Shown: one piece after another, positions 61,970 through 64,000 of the stretch
Position numbering within the stretch: position 1 is the stretch's first letter
How the letters are laid out: each line of letters begins with the position of its first letter
From: Brugia malayi
Taxonomy: Eukaryota > Nematoda > Chromadorea > Rhabditida > Onchocercidae
Direction of reading: 5' to 3'
DNA length: 64,000 nt
Assembly (NCBI RefSeq): GCF_000002995.4
Contig: NW_025062479.1
Coordinates: 143,501-207,500 of the forward strand
The notes under the pieces: model-generated
Database searches by the model: none
Told to the model about the DNA's origin: nothing
The model's input: only the letters and a program-made list of their open reading frames with translations
Program-made: the position numbers and the translations under genes

Positions 61970-64000
61970 CTAGAAAATACAAAATCCAAAATGGAAGAGA
62001 AAATGTTCAAATAGAACTACATTTTGGGATTTCTCAGTTACTTCATCGATTCACTGTCGTATTAATTTGAACTTAGTTTCAGTTCCAGTTTTGAAATCTT
62101 GACTGTTCTCAAATTAAAAAAAAAATAACTTCACTTGAATTAACACTGTCGTCTAAGGACACATATAATTACTAAATATGCTATATTGCAATTGCTAGAA
62201 AGTTTGCATTTGTATACTACACGCAAAACATTGAGCATTTGAAAACAATTGTGAATTTTTTTGTACTTATTGCACTCAGTGATAGAAGAATATTTGACAT
62301 AAATACCAACAAGAAGCAGTTGCTGATACGGAAATCAATATTTGAGTGTAGTGATCAGATAGATATCTTCTCTTATTTTTCACTTTATAATAAATTAATA
62401 CGCATAAATATAATGAGGAAAAAAAAACCTTGTCCATAAGAAGCTAACACATTTCTCGACTCTTTTCGTCCTTTCATTAAACTATTTGAAATTATTAATT
62501 GAATATTCACAACTAATATCTGAAATAGAAAATTGATCATTTTCTGCTGGAAGAATGGAAATATTACTGATAACATTCACAGATCGAGATGATCTGATGC
62601 ACCATGATGATTAAAGCATGAGGAAAGGCTAACCAGCGACAGCAAGGAGATGTAGAAAATTTAAGAGCAGTTGTCATGGAGATGTATCCAGTAACCACAG
62701 TTGGTTACTTTGTCAACATGGGACAGATTTACCCAACAAATGAGTCTAGAATTTGCAGAAGTAACTCACATCACTTTCTGAGTGTAAATCCATCATGGGA
62801 TACTTAAACAATCTCTTATATAAACATACTATAATTAAGTTAATTCAGAAATTGATAGAACTCTAAAAGTATCATGTCGGATGGTTTCTATTATTGTCGG
62901 AAGTGATGATCGATTGCCAATTGTTCTAATTACTCATTACAGAACTAGCAATTAGCTAAGTACGTGAAATTGTGACAAAAATGAAGTGAAATAATTGATT
63001 CATATAAATTAATGAACATGAATAAGCTAAGCTACTTTCAGGCAGTATTTTAAACTAAATTTTCTGCCTCTTAATGAATGTGAAATTTGCCCAACGAATA
63101 TTTCACTTTCCCAAATATTATCATTGCTTTCTTCTCTTCCTCAGACATTCTTTTGATTATACTTCAAATCAGTGCGACAGTTCCTTGAATAGATTTCAGT
63201 ATATTTCGATCTTCGAGAGAGTATACCGAAATAGTTGCATTGCATTTGCAGAAATTTGGGGAACATATAGACAATCTGAACGATTCGTACTTTCGTACCA
63301 AAGTTTTTGGTTTCGTTCACGTCACATTCCAGTGCTGTATTAATGTCTACATGAAGCAAATCTCCCCTACATCAGTAAATCTCTCCCAAAATAAGAATAA
63401 AATTTTTTAAATCTTCCACGACACTGCACATTAATTTTAAGAGGAATGAATCTAATTTGAAATGACTCATTCTCGTAAATCATGAATTTCAGATTCGTAA
63501 TCTCTTGTGTCCGTACCAGCAGGATATTTCAGGTTGAATGAAACCCCGTTCAGCAGTCATCGTTTGTTCGGAACATATCGTTCGTATTGCATATATTTAA
63601 GTTTATAGATGAGAAATGAAGAAAGAAAACCTGAAAACCTGTTGAAGCATTGTTTGCATTTAAATAAATGTAACTTTTGAGGTTTGGGAAATCGTTCTGA
63701 AATTTAAAGGAGGAATTCTCATTGTTTTCTGCAAGAATTGTTCAGTTTCACATAAATTGAAACCGGAAAAAGCGCAGACCAATCTTAAACATTTACGCTT
63801 TTATTTCTTATTTCTTGTTTTGTTTTTCTTGGAATATCAGATTCGGCAACTGAAATTTCTCTAGCATGTCATCTTACGAAAACTGAAGTATGACATATCT
63901 GCAGTAATCATGGGTAACGAACAGTGTCTTTTTTTTCCCTACATTTTCTTATACTTCATTCAAATTATTTGAGCCTTAAAGTTGGATTGAAAATTTAAAT
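61970..64000. other. Upstream of PTPDC1-like gene; dispersed repeat copy 2
   Basis: The missing first exon(s) of the phosphatase should lie here or beyond the window edge, but no frame stood out. It contains copy 2 of the 194-bp repeat at 62849-63042. The ORF at 63074-63343 has no recognisable motif. Confidence 0.45.
62849..63042 (+). repeat. 194-bp dispersed repeat, copy 2
   Basis: Same orientation and length as 49118-49311, with differences scattered along it and denser near TTTATTTATATTTATGTACA versus the corresponding positions here. The flanking sequences differ, so the homologous block has fairly sharp ends (starting AAATTGATAGAA, ending GCTACTTTCAGG). No coding frame. Confidence 0.88.

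Overview
Eukaryotic nuclear DNA from a parasitic nematode, most likely an onchocercid (filarial, clade III). The evidence: the sequence is AT-rich; it has many short phase-consistent introns ending in T-rich ..TTTCAG or ..TTTTAG acceptors; homopolymer T/A runs are frequent; and the products read as nematode orthologues, namely nicastrin/APH-2, chitin synthase, a PIM/PRK kinase and a PTPDC1-type phosphatase. Nothing bacterial, viral, CRISPR-like or plasmid-like is visible. All gene models below were built by hand from reading frame, splice sites, intron phase and remembered family motifs. No search was run.

Layout. 309-877 (-): 3' end of a C2H2 zinc-finger gene. 971-2348 (+): possible small membrane protein. 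2349-9137: no gene seen. 9138-9571 (+): two-exon micro-protein. 10598-15041 (-): complete 15-exon nicastrin (aph-2). 17613-20787 (+): single-pass CUB + C-type-lectin receptor. 22177-23756 (-): DHHC palmitoyltransferase. 24812-25376 (+): small single-pass membrane protein, divergent from the DHHC gene. 27313-29309 (-): PIM-family Ser/Thr kinase. 29310-38559: 9.2 kb without a convincing gene, holding a GC-rich patch, microsatellites and perfect hairpins. 38560-47187 (-): 16-exon coiled-coil protein. 51181-59289 (+): 27-exon chitin synthase. 59743-61969 (-): PTPDC1-like dual-specificity phosphatase, convergent with chitin synthase, its 5' exon not found.

The genes do not form one pathway. They are an ordinary mix: membrane and secretory-pathway proteins (nicastrin of gamma-secretase, DHHC enzyme, lectin receptor, chitin synthase), signalling enzymes (PIM kinase, PTPDC1 phosphatase), a cytoskeletal-looking coiled coil and a zinc-finger protein.

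The most useful unusual points are three introns that only work with GC-AG boundaries, two of them in chitin synthase; a D-to-G change in nicastrin's DYIGS motif; a 194-bp dispersed repeat present twice, 13.7 kb apart; perfect intergenic hairpins; and a run of eleven consecutive phase-0 exons in the coiled-coil gene. I did not find a convincing new multi-gene system.
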